A DNA stretch of 64,000 nucleotides from an uncultured Spirochaetales bacterium. Lineage in GTDB: Bacteria; Spirochaetota; Spirochaetia; Sphaerochaetales; Sphaerochaetaceae. Shown here piece after piece: positions 34,396 to 43,546 of this stretch; the stretch's first letter is position 1, and the number at the start of each line of letters is the position of its first letter. A model generated the notes under the pieces. That model was not told the DNA's origin. It was given only the letters and a program-made list of their open reading frames with translations, and searched no databases. A program made the translations under genes and the position numbers. The DNA lies in NCBI GenBank assembly GCA_949285785.1, contig CASEAG010000002.1:124001-188000 (forward strand). Reading direction: 5' to 3'.

Positions 34396-35028
34396 ATGGA
34401 CGGAATCGAAGGACCTCTCGAGACATTGGCCGGCACGTCGGTTTACGACGAGCTGAAGGCGATTCTCTCATATTACACCTCCATAGAGCATGATTTCGAC
34501 GACTTCACCAGGGCCTTCTCTATACGCTGTCCTGATGTGTGCGGACGATGCTGTCAGATCTTCATACCCGATGTGACCTACCTCGAGGCGCTGGCTGTCG
34601 CTTTTCATCTTGTGATGGTGCAGGGGCGTGACGTCTCTTATCTGGAGACGTGGAGGGACGGGCACAGGTCATGCCCACTGTATGATGAGGCGAACCACCG
34701 GTGTTCCGCATACGCCGTGCGACCGATCGTATGCAGAGTGTTCGGCTCTGCCGCCACATCCACGAGGGAAGGTCTCTCCTTCGGCGGCTGTCGTCTTCCT
34801 GTCGCTCCGGATGACCGGATAGCCAGGATAGGACATGATGAACTTGTCTCATCAGGGGTAGGAATCCCCCTGATGAGTGATTATGGAGAAGCCGTCGACA
34901 GCATGCAGAGGTCCTCGAGGCGAAGACTCCTTGACGAGGCGATTCTCGACTGTGCCGCCAAGCTGATGTTCATGAAGAGGATGGTGCAGGAAAGCGACAA
35001 CAATCCCTCGTCGCCGCTTGCAAGCTGA
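34396..35028 (+). CDS. YkgJ-family cysteine-cluster protein
   Basis: 210 residues. The Cys pattern of the zinc/iron-binding YkgJ family is present: CPDVCGRCCQIFIP, CPLYDEANHRCSAYAVRPIVCRVFG, and a later Cys (GGC). The function of the family is not settled; a role in metal handling or oxidative modification has been suggested. ATG 34396 is used; an in-frame upstream stretch rich in Cys is unlikely to be coding because it carries the promoter. The gene is convergent with malQ copy 2, six nt away. Confidence 0.82.
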   Translation: MDGIEGPLETLAGTSVYDELKAILSYYTSIEHDFDDFTRAFSIRCPDVCGRCCQIFIPDVTYLEALAVAFHLVMVQGRDVSYLETWRDGHRSCPLYDEANHRCSAYAVRPIVCRVFGSAATSTREGLSFGGCRLPVAPDDRIARIGHDELVSSGVGIPLMSDYGEAVDSMQRSSRRRLLDEAILDCAAKLMFMKRMVQESDNNPSSPLAS

Positions 35029-35034
35029 AGCCGG

Positions 35035-36600
35035 TCAGGACTCCTGCCCGGATGTTCTGGATGACCGTTTCTCTTCGATTCTGGCAAGACGCTCCTGGAA
35101 CGTCATTCCATCTCTGCCGGATATCTCGACAAGATGCCTGAAGCGTGCGATGTGCCAGTCCGTGAAATCGTCCATCGATACCGACCAGGACCAGTTCAGG
35201 TCGTTGCAGGTGCTTGGCGTGTTCATCCTCGCCTCGTTGCCTAGTCCGAGGATGTCCTGCAGTTGGACTATGGCATAGCGTGCGTGGGAGAGCATCAGGG
35301 CGTTGAGGAAGGCCCATACTATCTCCTTGTCGTCCGAGCTCAGATAACGTCTTACGATATCCTTCATGGCATCATCCTGGTTCTCGTACCATCCACGAAG
35401 CGTCTCGTTGTCATGCGTACCGGGGTAGGCCACGAAGTCCTCGTCCCAGTTATGTGGCAGGAATGTGTCCCAGCTGTTGAACGAGCCGTCGGGAAGACGT
35501 GTGAAGCCGAACTGGAATATCTTCATGCCAGGAAGGTGGTTCTCCTTGCGAAGTCTGTTGACGCTGTCCGTCATGAAGCCCAGGTCCTCGGCTATGATCG
35601 GCAGTTCGCCGAACTCATTCCTGAGTGCCTTGAAGAACGCCTTGCCGGGAGCCTTGACCCATTTGCCGTCCACAGCAGTGGGGCAGGATGCCTTGACCTC
35701 CCAGTATGCATCGAAGCCGCGGAAGTGGTCGATGCGGATTATGTCGCACAGTTCCAGCTGCTTGCGGATGCGTTCAATCCACCAGCTGAATCCCATCTCC
35801 TCATGCTTCTTCCAGTCGTACACCGGATTGCCCCATCTCTGGCCGGTGGCGGAGAAGTTGTCTGGCGGAACGCCGGAGATGGCGCTGTATCCACCCTTTG
35901 CATCTGTCTTGAACAGCTGTATGTTCGACCAGGTGTCGGCGCTGTCCGCTCCGACGAAGATGGGGATGTCGCCTATGATCCTTATGCCCCTGCCGTTCGC
36001 ATAGCTTTTGAGCTTGAGCCACTGCTTCAGGAAAAAATACTGCAGCACCCGGTATGTTTCGGCCTGCCTTGAATATTTCTTCAGCGTCTGCGGTGAGTAT
36101 CTGTCCTCCCATAGCATCCAGCGTGCATCCTGGTACTTCTCGTCGTACAGCGTCATGAACACCGCATAGCCGTCGAGCCAGGACGCATTTGCCTGTTTGA
36201 AGGCCGCGTAGTCGCTGCGATGCCTTCTGGAACGCAGGAAGTCTCCCGCGGCCTTCTTCAGCAGTGGAAGCTTGTAGGCCCGGACCCTGTCGAAATCGAC
36301 GCGCGAGGACGGCCACTCCGGTGGAAAGGCTATGTCGTCCCTGTTCAGGTAGCCTTCATCGACCAGGTCCTCAAGATCGATCAGAAGCTCGTTGCCTGCG
36401 AATGTGGACCTTGCGGCGTACGGGCTGTTGCCGTATCCGGTGGGACCGAGCGGAAGGACCTGCCAGAGCGTGGCACCTGTCCTGGACAGTTTGTCGACGA
36501 ACTCGTACGCCTTGCGACCCATGTCGCCGATGCCGTATTTCGTGCGGATGCTTGTCAGGTGGAAGAGAATTCCACTGTAGCGCGCTCCTGTTATCTCCAT
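35035..36600 (-). CDS. malQ: 4-alpha-glucanotransferase (GH77), copy 2
   Basis: 521 residues. Catalytic motifs are complete (RIDHFRGFDAYWEV, IAEDLGFMT, GTHDNETLRGWY). It lies last in an operon with a sugar ABC transporter and a LacI regulator, so it probably processes imported maltodextrins. Compared with copy 1 at 3993 it shares the same core but differs in a longer C-terminal tail and in many surface positions, so the two are old paralogues rather than a recent duplication. It starts 4 nt after the lacI-type stop. Confidence 0.96.
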   Translation of the reverse strand: MEITGARYSGILFHLTSIRTKYGIGDMGRKAYEFVDKLSRTGATLWQVLPLGPTGYGNSPYAARSTFAGNELLIDLEDLVDEGYLNRDDIAFPPEWPSSRVDFDRVRAYKLPLLKKAAGDFLRSRRHRSDYAAFKQANASWLDGYAVFMTLYDEKYQDARWMLWEDRYSPQTLKKYSRQAETYRVLQYFFLKQWLKLKSYANGRGIRIIGDIPIFVGADSADTWSNIQLFKTDAKGGYSAISGVPPDNFSATGQRWGNPVYDWKKHEEMGFSWWIERIRKQLELCDIIRIDHFRGFDAYWEVKASCPTAVDGKWVKAPGKAFFKALRNEFGELPIIAEDLGFMTDSVNRLRKENHLPGMKIFQFGFTRLPDGSFNSWDTFLPHNWDEDFVAYPGTHDNETLRGWYENQDDAMKDIVRRYLSSDDKEIVWAFLNALMLSHARYAIVQLQDILGLGNEARMNTPSTCNDLNWSWSVSMDDFTDWHIARFRHLVEISGRDGMTFQERLARIEEKRSSRTSGQES

Positions 36601-36604
36601 CTGA

Positions 36605-37639
36605 TCACTCCTTCGGCCCTGCCAGCGTCTCGCCCTCTATGAACGAGAACGGAACCAGCGGAACCTTCGATACCTTGCGTCCTGCAAGAAGTTCGAACAT
36701 CGTCCTTGCCGCAAGCCTGCCTTTCTCATACCCGGGCTGGCTGATGGTCGTCAGACGACGCGGGAACCTGTATCCCGTGATATCGTCGAAGCCGACTATC
36801 GAGATGTCTTCAGGAACCCTGACGCCCATCTCGGTGAAGGCCTCCATGATTCCGTATGCCTGTATGTCGCTCATCGTGACGACGCATGTGGAACCGTCCG
36901 AGATTATATCCTGTGCCTTCCGCCACCCGTCTTCGAAGGTCGTCTCCTGCGTCTGCATGAAACACACTTCGCCTTCATCCAGACCATGAGTCGAAAGGGC
37001 CTTCCTGTAGCCTCTGATGCGGCATGCGACGATCCCGCTGTCGTTTGCATCCGGCTCGAGGGTGGGGGCAGGCAGAGAGACGATGCTTATCCTCCTGTGT
37101 CCGGCTTCGAGCACCTTCTCCAGCTGGAGACAGGCCGCCGCCTCGTCGTCGATGTTGACCGACAGGAACGCATCGTCATCTCCTCCGTCGATCATGACAA
37201 GCGGCATTGCGATGAGGTCTACAAGCGAGCTCACGCCATCACCGAGGTAGCCCATGGTGACAAGCCCGTCCACCGTCGCGTTCTTGACCGCTTCGTATAG
37301 CGAGTCGTTCAGCGGGGGGATGAAGCTGAGCATGTAGCCGTTCTCCTGACAGACCCTGCCGAGCCCTCTGATCACGTCGACCAGATACGGGTTCGCAAGA
37401 CAGGTGTCGATGTCCTGGGGCAGCAGGAAGCCAAGCGTGAGCTGCTTGCCAAGCGAGAAGTTGCGCGCCCTCGGATCCGGGATGTAGTTCAGTTTCCTTG
37501 CTGTCTCCAGAATCCTGGAGCACGCCTCTTCGCTTATGCGGTCGGGATTGTTGAATGCAAACGATACCGCGGTCTTCGAATAACCCGACTCTCGGGCTAT
37601 GTCCGCAATGGTTATCCTCTTTCTGGCAAGTGTCTGCAT
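36605..37639 (-). CDS. LacI-family transcriptional regulator
   Basis: 344 residues. The N-terminal DNA-binding domain is ITIADIARESGYSKTAVSFAFNNPDRISEE, followed by a hinge and a periplasmic-binding-protein-like sensor (LGFLLPQ, MVTMGYLGDG-like strand, VVTMSDIQAYGIMEA, SIVGFDDITGYRF, LTTISQPGYEKGRLAA). ATG 37639 fits the family start; a longer extension is rejected. It sits between the transporter genes and malQ and is the likely repressor acting at the palindrome near 40862. Confidence 0.93.
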   Translation of the reverse strand: MQTLARKRITIADIARESGYSKTAVSFAFNNPDRISEEACSRILETARKLNYIPDPRARNFSLGKQLTLGFLLPQDIDTCLANPYLVDVIRGLGRVCQENGYMLSFIPPLNDSLYEAVKNATVDGLVTMGYLGDGVSSLVDLIAMPLVMIDGGDDDAFLSVNIDDEAAACLQLEKVLEAGHRRISIVSLPAPTLEPDANDSGIVACRIRGYRKALSTHGLDEGEVCFMQTQETTFEDGWRKAQDIISDGSTCVVTMSDIQAYGIMEAFTEMGVRVPEDISIVGFDDITGYRFPRRLTTISQPGYEKGRLAARTMFELLAGRKVSKVPLVPFSFIEGETLAGPKE

Positions 37640-37664
37640 CCAGCGTATCCCCCTTTGTAACTTG

Positions 37665-38507
37665 TCAGCCCTTGACCGCTCCGGCCAGTACACCCTTGAT
37701 GATGTACTTCTGGCAGAAGAGGTAGAAGACGATGACGGGAATCATCGCCAGGACCAGCATCGCCATCATGGCTCCCATGTCGACAGATCCGTAGCCGCCT
37801 CTCAGATACTGGATTGCGACGGGAATCGTCCTGTACTCGGTTCCGATGACCAGGTAGGGCATGAGATAGTCGTTCCATACCCACATCGTCTCCAGGATGG
37901 CGATCGTGATGGCGGTGCTCTTGAGCATCGGCATGACGACCCAGAAGAACGTCCTGACCGGGTTGGCCCCGTCGATCATCGCGGCCTCCTCGAGGGCTAT
38001 CGGGATGCTCTTGATGAAGCCGCTGAACATGAACGTGCTCATTCCGCATCCGAAGCCGACATAGAGGATGATGATCCCAATCGGGTTGTCGATATGGATC
38101 ATGTTGGCGAACTTGCTCATGGTGAACATTACCATCTGGAACGGGACGATCATCGAGAACACCAGTAGATAGTAGATGATCGTCGTCAGCTTGCCCTTGA
38201 CCCTGGTGATGTACCAGGCGAGCATGCTCGTGAGCAGCAGTATGAAGATGACCGATGCAACCGTGATCCACAGCGAATAGCCGAATGCGCTGAAGAAGTT
38301 TATCTTGCCCACTCCGCTTGCGTAGTTGCCGAATCCGACGAAGCTCTGTGCATCGGGCAGCTTGAAGGCTCCTGTCGACGATATGAAGAGGTTCGCCTTG
38401 AAGGAGTTCATGACGACCACGAGGATCGGGAAGATGATGAACGCCGCCACTACAAGGAGGATGGCGAAGATGATCCACTTCGTGTATTTCTTTCCTACCA
38501 TTGCCAT
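37665..38507 (-). CDS. sugar ABC transporter permease, MalG type
   Basis: 280 residues, six membrane spans. The EAA loop reads EEAAMIDGANPVRTFFWVVMPMLKS. It partners with the MalF-type permease just upstream (1 nt between stop and start), and AAGGAGG lies upstream of the ATG. No ATPase gene is present in the operon, as is common where one shared MsmK/UgpC-type ATPase serves several transporters. Substrate inferred as a maltooligosaccharide from the neighbouring malQ. Confidence 0.92.
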   Translation of the reverse strand: MAMVGKKYTKWIIFAILLVVAAFIIFPILVVVMNSFKANLFISSTGAFKLPDAQSFVGFGNYASGVGKINFFSAFGYSLWITVASVIFILLLTSMLAWYITRVKGKLTTIIYYLLVFSMIVPFQMVMFTMSKFANMIHIDNPIGIIILYVGFGCGMSTFMFSGFIKSIPIALEEAAMIDGANPVRTFFWVVMPMLKSTAITIAILETMWVWNDYLMPYLVIGTEYRTIPVAIQYLRGGYGSVDMGAMMAMLVLAMIPVIVFYLFCQKYIIKGVLAGAVKG

Positions 38508-38508
38508 A

Positions 38509-39354
38509 TCAGTTCTCCACCTCCTTGCTCCGTGTGGCCACGAGCTGCACGAGTGCTATTGCCGCGACGAGTATGGTGAACATGACCGCCTTCGCCTGGC
38601 CGACACCTTCGAAGCCCACTCTGGAGTAGAACGTGTTGAAGATGTTCAGTGCCAGCATCTCGGTCTGATGGTTCGGTGCACCGTTGGTGAGTGCCAGGTT
38701 CTGGTCATACAGCTTGAAGCCGTTTGTCAGCGTAAGGAACAGGCAGATCGTGATTGACGGCATGACCGACGGGATGACGATTCGGAAGAGGGTGGTCTTC
38801 CCGTCGGCTCCGTCTATCGATGCCGCCTCCAGCATGTCGCTCGAGATGTTCTGAATCGCCGCGATGTAGATGACCATCATGTATCCTACATTCTGCCAGT
38901 TCATCAGGACGACAAGACCCCAGAATCCGTATTTCGAATCTGACAGCATAGTCTGCTCGAAACCCGCGAGCACTCCGTTGAGCACCACCTGCCAGATCCA
39001 GCCGAGGACGATTCCGCCGATGAGGTTGGGCATGAAGAAGATCGTCCTGAACGTGTTGGTTCCGGGCACGTTCTTCGTCAGAATCAACGCAAGGGCGAAC
39101 GCAAGTATGTTGATCGAGATCACGGTCACGATGGTGAAGCCCAGCGTGAACCAGAACGCCTGAGTGAAGTAGTTGTCGACCGTGAAGGCCCTGACGTAGT
39201 TGTCGAAGCCTACGAAGGTCGGATTGGTTATGGTCTCGAATTCGCAGAAGCTCAGCACGAAGCCCCATACCATCGGAATCAGGAAGGCGAGGGCGAAGCA
39301 TACCAGTGCCGGCAACGCGAATAGGGGGAAGTATTTCCTCAATGTCTTTTCCAT
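38509..39354 (-). CDS. sugar ABC transporter permease, MalF type
   Basis: 281 residues, six membrane spans, with the EAA loop EAASIDGADGKTTLFRIVIPSVMPS. It forms the heterodimeric channel with the next gene. It is separated from the binding-protein gene by a strong hairpin with a T-tract, which should lower its expression relative to the binding protein. No ribosome site stronger than GAGG is visible before the ATG. Confidence 0.92.
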   Translation of the reverse strand: MEKTLRKYFPLFALPALVCFALAFLIPMVWGFVLSFCEFETITNPTFVGFDNYVRAFTVDNYFTQAFWFTLGFTIVTVISINILAFALALILTKNVPGTNTFRTIFFMPNLIGGIVLGWIWQVVLNGVLAGFEQTMLSDSKYGFWGLVVLMNWQNVGYMMVIYIAAIQNISSDMLEAASIDGADGKTTLFRIVIPSVMPSITICLFLTLTNGFKLYDQNLALTNGAPNHQTEMLALNIFNTFYSRVGFEGVGQAKAVMFTILVAAIALVQLVATRSKEVEN

Positions 39355-39378
39355 ATTGAAGACCTCTAGTGTCTGCTA

Positions 39379-39417
39379 AAGAAAAAGCCGTCATGTCAAG
39401 GCTCTGAAATGACGGCT
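39379..39417 (-). terminator. internal terminator between binding protein and permeases
   Basis: AGCCGTCAT / ATGACGGCT (39386-39394 with 39409-39417), a 9-bp stem, followed on the minus strand by TTTTTC. It is inside the operon and probably leaky. Confidence 0.75.
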
Positions 39418-39437
39418 CTGTACTCATGGACTTCAGA

Positions 39438-40775
39438 TCACCTTCCGGTGAGCTCGGCCTCGCGTGCCCATGCATCGATTGCGGTCTGCGTCACCTGGTC
39501 CCAGGTGTAGCGGCCGTTGATGTACTCGAGCATCGCCTGTGCGAAGTCGGTCTTCCACTGTTCCGACGGGATTCCGTTGAACACCCATGGAATGGAAGAG
39601 ACTCCATCCTTGTTCATCCAGATGTTGACCTGCTTTGCGAGAGGATCGTTGGGGACCTCGTCTGCGCTGAAGGACGCGAACGGGGTGATGAACAGGAGCT
39701 GGTTGGTGACGATGTCCTTGCCTTCGTCGCTGCTGAACAGCCAGGTCAGGAAGATGTCCGCACCTTCGAGAGCCTCGGGTGATGCGTTCTTGTTGAAGGC
39801 GAGGTAGTTCTCGGTTCCTACGCAGATTCCGTTGTTCTCCTCACCGTCGAGACCCATGTACAGAGGCAGGAACTTGATGTCCGCATCCGCGACCACGTTG
39901 CCTTGGGTTCCGAGGATCTGTGCTGCAGCCCAGTTTCCGTTCTGGACCATCGCGACCTGTCCGAGTGCGAACTCGGCCATGGAGTCTGCATCAGCCTTCG
40001 ATCCGACCATTCCCTTGGCCGTGATGGAGTTGTTCAGATAGAGATCGAAGATGTTCTTGAAGTTCTCGCTTGCGCTGAACTCGAAGGTGGCGGCGGACTG
40101 TGCCGTGGCAAGATCGCCGTACTCCGCCCACAGTGCGGGGTTCACGAGGTGGGTGGTCCATCTCCATTCGGAGCCCGGCATGAATGATGTGGATGCGAAC
40201 ACGCCCTGGATTCCCAGCTCGTCAAGGTGCTTGCTCATATCCTCTACGACTGCCTTGAGAGTATCGAAGTCCGTGATCTCCTCTGCGCTGCTGATGGAGA
40301 CCGCCTTGTCGGGGAGGGCGAAGTACTTCCTCATGATGGCGTCGTTGTAGATGATGCCGTAGCCTTCGACCGCATACGGTACCGCGACCACGTTTCCATC
40401 GAGGGAGAGGGCCATGCCCTTGTCGGCCAGAAGTCCATAGAACTCGGTGTCCTGGAGAGGGGCGACCGTGGACGTGTTCTCCGCGATTCCGACAGGTCCG
40501 TTGACCTGGAAGATCGTGGGAGGATTGGACTTGGTCAGCTCGCTCCTGAGCGTCGCCTGGTACTGATTGGATGCAGCCGTGACGACCTTCAGGTCATACT
40601 GGGGATATGCAGCCTCGAATGCCGGTTCAACGACATTCGTATAGACATCAGCGATTTCCGGCTTGAAGTTGAGGAAGTAGACTTCGGTCTTTCCCGAACT
40701 CTCGCTTCCGCCCTGAGCGAACACGCTGGAGACTGCGACCAATGCGATGAGCATGATAGTCAAAGCTTTCTTCAT
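39438..40775 (-). CDS. sugar-binding protein of the ABC transporter (family 1)
   Basis: 445 residues. Signal peptide at 1-20 (MKKALTIMLIALVAVSSVFAQGG), then a family-1 solute-binding fold. Conserved points are VYFLNFKPE, an ATLRSEL...NPPTIFQVNGP region, VPYAVEGYGIIYN, and MVQNGNWAAAQI. Periplasmic or lipid-anchored: no clear lipobox cysteine is visible, so a soluble form is preferred. First gene of the operon, downstream of a palindromic operator; followed by an internal terminator, giving it the highest expected expression. Confidence 0.92.
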   Translation of the reverse strand: MKKALTIMLIALVAVSSVFAQGGSESSGKTEVYFLNFKPEIADVYTNVVEPAFEAAYPQYDLKVVTAASNQYQATLRSELTKSNPPTIFQVNGPVGIAENTSTVAPLQDTEFYGLLADKGMALSLDGNVVAVPYAVEGYGIIYNDAIMRKYFALPDKAVSISSAEEITDFDTLKAVVEDMSKHLDELGIQGVFASTSFMPGSEWRWTTHLVNPALWAEYGDLATAQSAATFEFSASENFKNIFDLYLNNSITAKGMVGSKADADSMAEFALGQVAMVQNGNWAAAQILGTQGNVVADADIKFLPLYMGLDGEENNGICVGTENYLAFNKNASPEALEGADIFLTWLFSSDEGKDIVTNQLLFITPFASFSADEVPNDPLAKQVNIWMNKDGVSSIPWVFNGIPSEQWKTDFAQAMLEYINGRYTWDQVTQTAIDAWAREAELTGR

Positions 40776-40861
40776 TCGTTTTCTCCTTTTTGTTTTTCCG
40801 TTTCACTGCTTTCGGCATGATGTCCTGTTCCCATTCCATCCTGCCTGAATACAGACTAAAT

Positions 40862-40897
40862 CGGTTTTGTAAACCGGTCAACAAAAAGTTTTGCAAA
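40862..40897 (-). promoter_or_regulatory. LacI-type operators at the sugar-operon promoter
   Basis: CGGTTT-TGT-AAACCG (40862-40876) is a perfect inverted repeat. On the minus strand TTGACC (40876-40881), the likely -35, abuts it, so repressor would cover the promoter. A second symmetric element, TTTGCAAA, is at 40890-40897. Confidence 0.6.
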
Positions 40898-40986
40898 TTT
40901 TAGCCTTCCAATCTGTTGATATATCTGGAACAAAATTGATATTTGGCCAAAGCCGCTCCAACCTTGTCGAAACTCGTCGGCCTTTA

Positions 40987-40995
40987 TGATAGAAT
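40987..40995 (+). promoter_or_regulatory. extended -10 of the oadB-like gene
   Basis: TGA-TAGAAT: extended -10. It ends 10 nt before the ATG; no Shine-Dalgarno is present. There is no -35 at the standard distance (TTGTCG lies 20 nt upstream). Confidence 0.5.
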
Positions 40996-41005
40996 ACTGG
41001 CCGTT

Positions 41006-42106
41006 ATGGATACGAACGAAATTCTGAACATCATCATGATCGGCGTAGGTTTCATCCTCATATACCTCGCCATCAGGAAGGAGATGGAGCCCACGCTCCT
41101 TCTCCCCATGGGTTTCGGAGCGATTCTCGTAAACCTGCCCGGTTCGGTCATGCTTCAGGACAATGCGATTCTGCAGTGGCTGTACAATGTGGGTATCGAG
41201 AGCGCAGAGGCGTTCCCGCTTCTTCTCTTCATCGGAATCGGCGCCATGATCGATTTCGGGCCGCTTATCTCCAAGCCGTGGCTGATCTTCATCGGAGCTG
41301 CAGGACAGGGTGGTATCTTCATCTCCATGATCCTCGCATCCGCACTGGGATTCCCGCTCAACGATGCGGCCTCCATCGGCATCATCGGAGCCGCTGACGG
41401 TCCTACCGCCATCCTGGTCTCCCAGCGTCTGCATTCCAACTACGTCGCAGCGATCCTCATCGTCGCATACTGCTACATGGCGCTTGTGCCAATGATACAG
41501 CCCGTGGTCCTCAAGGCCACGACGACGAAGAAGGAGAGGGCCATCCAGATGCACTACAAGCCGGGTGCCGTCTCCAAGACCACGAGAATCGTCTTCCCGA
41601 TCGTCACCACCATCGTGTGCGGCATCATGGCACCGGACTCCGCAGCCCTCGTCGGAATGCTGATGTTCGGCAACCTCCTGAGAGAGTGCGGCGTCCTCGA
41701 CTCCCTCTCCAGAGCTGCACAGGACATGCTCAGCCCGCTCATCACGCTGCTGCTCGGCCTTGCCATCAGCCCAATGATGAAGGGAGAGGCTCTCCTCCAG
41801 CCCGCAACGCTGATGATCATGGCCTTCGGTCTCGTCGCCTTCATCTTCGACACGGCCTGCGGTGTCATCTTCCTCAAGGTGATCAACATCTTCCTGCCCA
41901 AGGGCAAGAAGGTGAATCCGCTGATCGGCGGCGCTGGAATCTCGGCATTCCCGATGTCCAGCCGCGTTGTCCAGAAGGTCGGAATCGAGGCGAACAAGCA
42001 GAACCATCTGCTACCCTTCGCACTCGGTGCGAACGTCTCCGGACAGATCGCATCTGTCCTCGCTGGCGGACTCCTGCTTTCGGAGCTCCTGCCCATCTTC
42101 GGCTGA
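41006..42106 (+). CDS. Na+-transporting decarboxylase beta subunit (OadB/GcdB/MmdB type)
   Basis: 366 residues, multi-spanning. Family motifs are clear: FPLLLFIGIGAMIDFGPL, GAADGPTAILVSQRL, and LIGGAGISAFPMSSRVVQKVG. Beta subunits couple decarboxylation of a carboxybiotin to Na+ export. No alpha or biotin-carrier gene is next to it; these would have to be elsewhere. ATG 41006 is chosen for the family N-terminus; the extension upstream lies in the promoter. Followed by a small membrane protein gene and a terminator. Confidence 0.92.
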   Translation: MDTNEILNIIMIGVGFILIYLAIRKEMEPTLLLPMGFGAILVNLPGSVMLQDNAILQWLYNVGIESAEAFPLLLFIGIGAMIDFGPLISKPWLIFIGAAGQGGIFISMILASALGFPLNDAASIGIIGAADGPTAILVSQRLHSNYVAAILIVAYCYMALVPMIQPVVLKATTTKKERAIQMHYKPGAVSKTTRIVFPIVTTIVCGIMAPDSAALVGMLMFGNLLRECGVLDSLSRAAQDMLSPLITLLLGLAISPMMKGEALLQPATLMIMAFGLVAFIFDTACGVIFLKVINIFLPKGKKVNPLIGGAGISAFPMSSRVVQKVGIEANKQNHLLPFALGANVSGQIASVLAGGLLLSELLPIFG

Positions 42107-42121
42107 TAGGGAGGTATTGAA

Positions 42122-42250
42122 ATGGCCAATGCAATTGCAATTGCACTTCAGAGCTGGGGTCTGCTTGCATGCTCCCTCGGCATCCTCTTCGTCGCCCTCC
42201 TTGTGCTTAACAAGGTCACAGGCAGGAAGAAGGACAAGAACGAGAAATAA
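42122..42250 (+). CDS. 42-residue membrane microprotein after oadB-like gene
   Basis: 42 residues (MANAIAIALQSW...), one hydrophobic span (about residues 3-28), and a basic C-terminus (TGRKKDKNEK). GGGAGG lies 8 nt upstream, and the terminator follows directly, so expression with the beta subunit is likely. By position it may take the place of a gamma (OadG-like) subunit, which also has one N-terminal span, but it is about half the usual length and no homology is claimed. Confidence 0.6.
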   Translation: MANAIAIALQSWGLLACSLGILFVALLVLNKVTGRKKDKNEK

Positions 42251-42272
42251 GGGAGATTCCCCTGATATCATG

Positions 42273-42306
42273 AAGGCCCGGTCGATCGCCGGGCCTTCGC
42301 ATTTTT
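42273..42306 (+). terminator. terminator of the oadB-like operon
   Basis: AAGGCCCGG / CCGGGCCTT, a perfect 9-bp stem with a 7-nt loop, followed by CGCATTTTT. Confidence 0.85.
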
Positions 42307-42313
42307 CCCAATC

Positions 42314-43546
42314 CTAACGTGTACGCATCGTGAAGACCACGCTGTCCACACCGTAGTCCACGCCGATCACCTTGCCGCTGGCATAGGCTTTTCTGATGCC
42401 CTCCGTATCGTCGACCGCCAAGGTCACCTTAGTGGTGCCGACTATTCTTCTGGCCTCGTTCCTCATGCGCTCCTTGAGTCTGTCCAGGTTCTCTCCCGTC
42501 TTCGCAGAAGTCATGACGGCATCCGGATGCAGCGCTCTTATGGAGGAGACGGCAACCTCGTTGGATACCGGCAGGTCGCCCTTGTTGAATACGAGGATCA
42601 TGGGCTTGTCCTTCGCACCGAGCTCCTCCAGGACCGAAAGCGTGGTGCGGTAGTTCTCGTCGACATCGTCGCTTGAAGCGTCCAGCACCAGGATCAGGAC
42701 ATCGGACAGCGTCGCCTCCTCGAGCGTCGAGGAGAAGGCCTCGATGAGGGAGTGTGGCAGGTTCGATACGAAGCCGACCGTGTCCGAGACTATGGCCGTG
42801 AGACCGCGTTCCAGCTCCATGGTCCTTTCCAGTGGGTCGAGGGTCGCGAAGAGCTTGTCCTCGCAAAGCGTGTCCTGTCCCGTGAGCGCCTTCAACAGGG
42901 AGCTCTTGCCGCTGTTGGTGTAGCCGACGAGGGCGAACGAGGGAGTGGATGATGCGAGGCGGCGCTTTCGCTGGGTGTCGCGGTTCCGCTTGACAATCCC
43001 GATCTCCCTCCTGAGCCGGGTCATCTCCGCCTCGAGACGGCGTCTGTCCAGTTCGATCTGCCGTTCGCCTTCGCCCTTGGCTCCTCTGACTCCTCCCCGC
43101 TGCTGTGCGTATGCCGCTGTGCTCTGCTTGAGACGCGGCAGGAGGAACTGCAGCCGGGCAAGCTGGACCTGGAGTCTCGCCTCCCTCGTGCGTGCACGGG
43201 AGGCGAAGATCTCGATGATCAGCTCGTTGCGGTCCATGACAGGGCACTCGAGAGCCCTTTCCAGATTGCGGTCGACCCGAGGTGTCAGCGAGGTGTCGAA
43301 ATAGACGATGTCGCAATCGAAGAAGCGTCTGTGCTCTGCCACCTCCTCGAGCTGTCCTTTTCCTATGAGTGTCGCACTGCTGGGCTCCTTGACGTAGAAG
43401 CTGATTGAACCGGCCACCTGTATGCCAAGCGTGTCCAGAAGGCTGAAGGCCTCCTGTTCTGCACGCATTATCTGCCAGTCCGTCCGCCTCTCCATCGCAA
43501 GCGTCACGACAAGAGCCCTGGGCGGTTGTGGAGTCGTCTCGATCAT
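42314..43546 (-). CDS. hflX: GTPase HflX
   Basis: 410 residues. HflX splits stalled ribosomes and binds the 50S subunit. N-terminal domain with SATLIGKGQLEE and the coiled region rich in Arg (QQRGGVRGAKGEGERQIELDRR), then the G domain: G1 GYTNSGKSS, G3 DTVGF, G4 NKGD. The start ATG overlaps the stop of the upstream flavodoxin-like gene by one base (TGATG). ATG 43546 is used; a far longer in-frame extension has no family match. Confidence 0.93.
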   Translation of the reverse strand: MIETTPQPPRALVVTLAMERRTDWQIMRAEQEAFSLLDTLGIQVAGSISFYVKEPSSATLIGKGQLEEVAEHRRFFDCDIVYFDTSLTPRVDRNLERALECPVMDRNELIIEIFASRARTREARLQVQLARLQFLLPRLKQSTAAYAQQRGGVRGAKGEGERQIELDRRRLEAEMTRLRREIGIVKRNRDTQRKRRLASSTPSFALVGYTNSGKSSLLKALTGQDTLCEDKLFATLDPLERTMELERGLTAIVSDTVGFVSNLPHSLIEAFSSTLEEATLSDVLILVLDASSDDVDENYRTTLSVLEELGAKDKPMILVFNKGDLPVSNEVAVSSIRALHPDAVMTSAKTGENLDRLKERMRNEARRIVGTTKVTLAVDDTEGIRKAYASGKVIGVDYGVDSVVFTMRTR

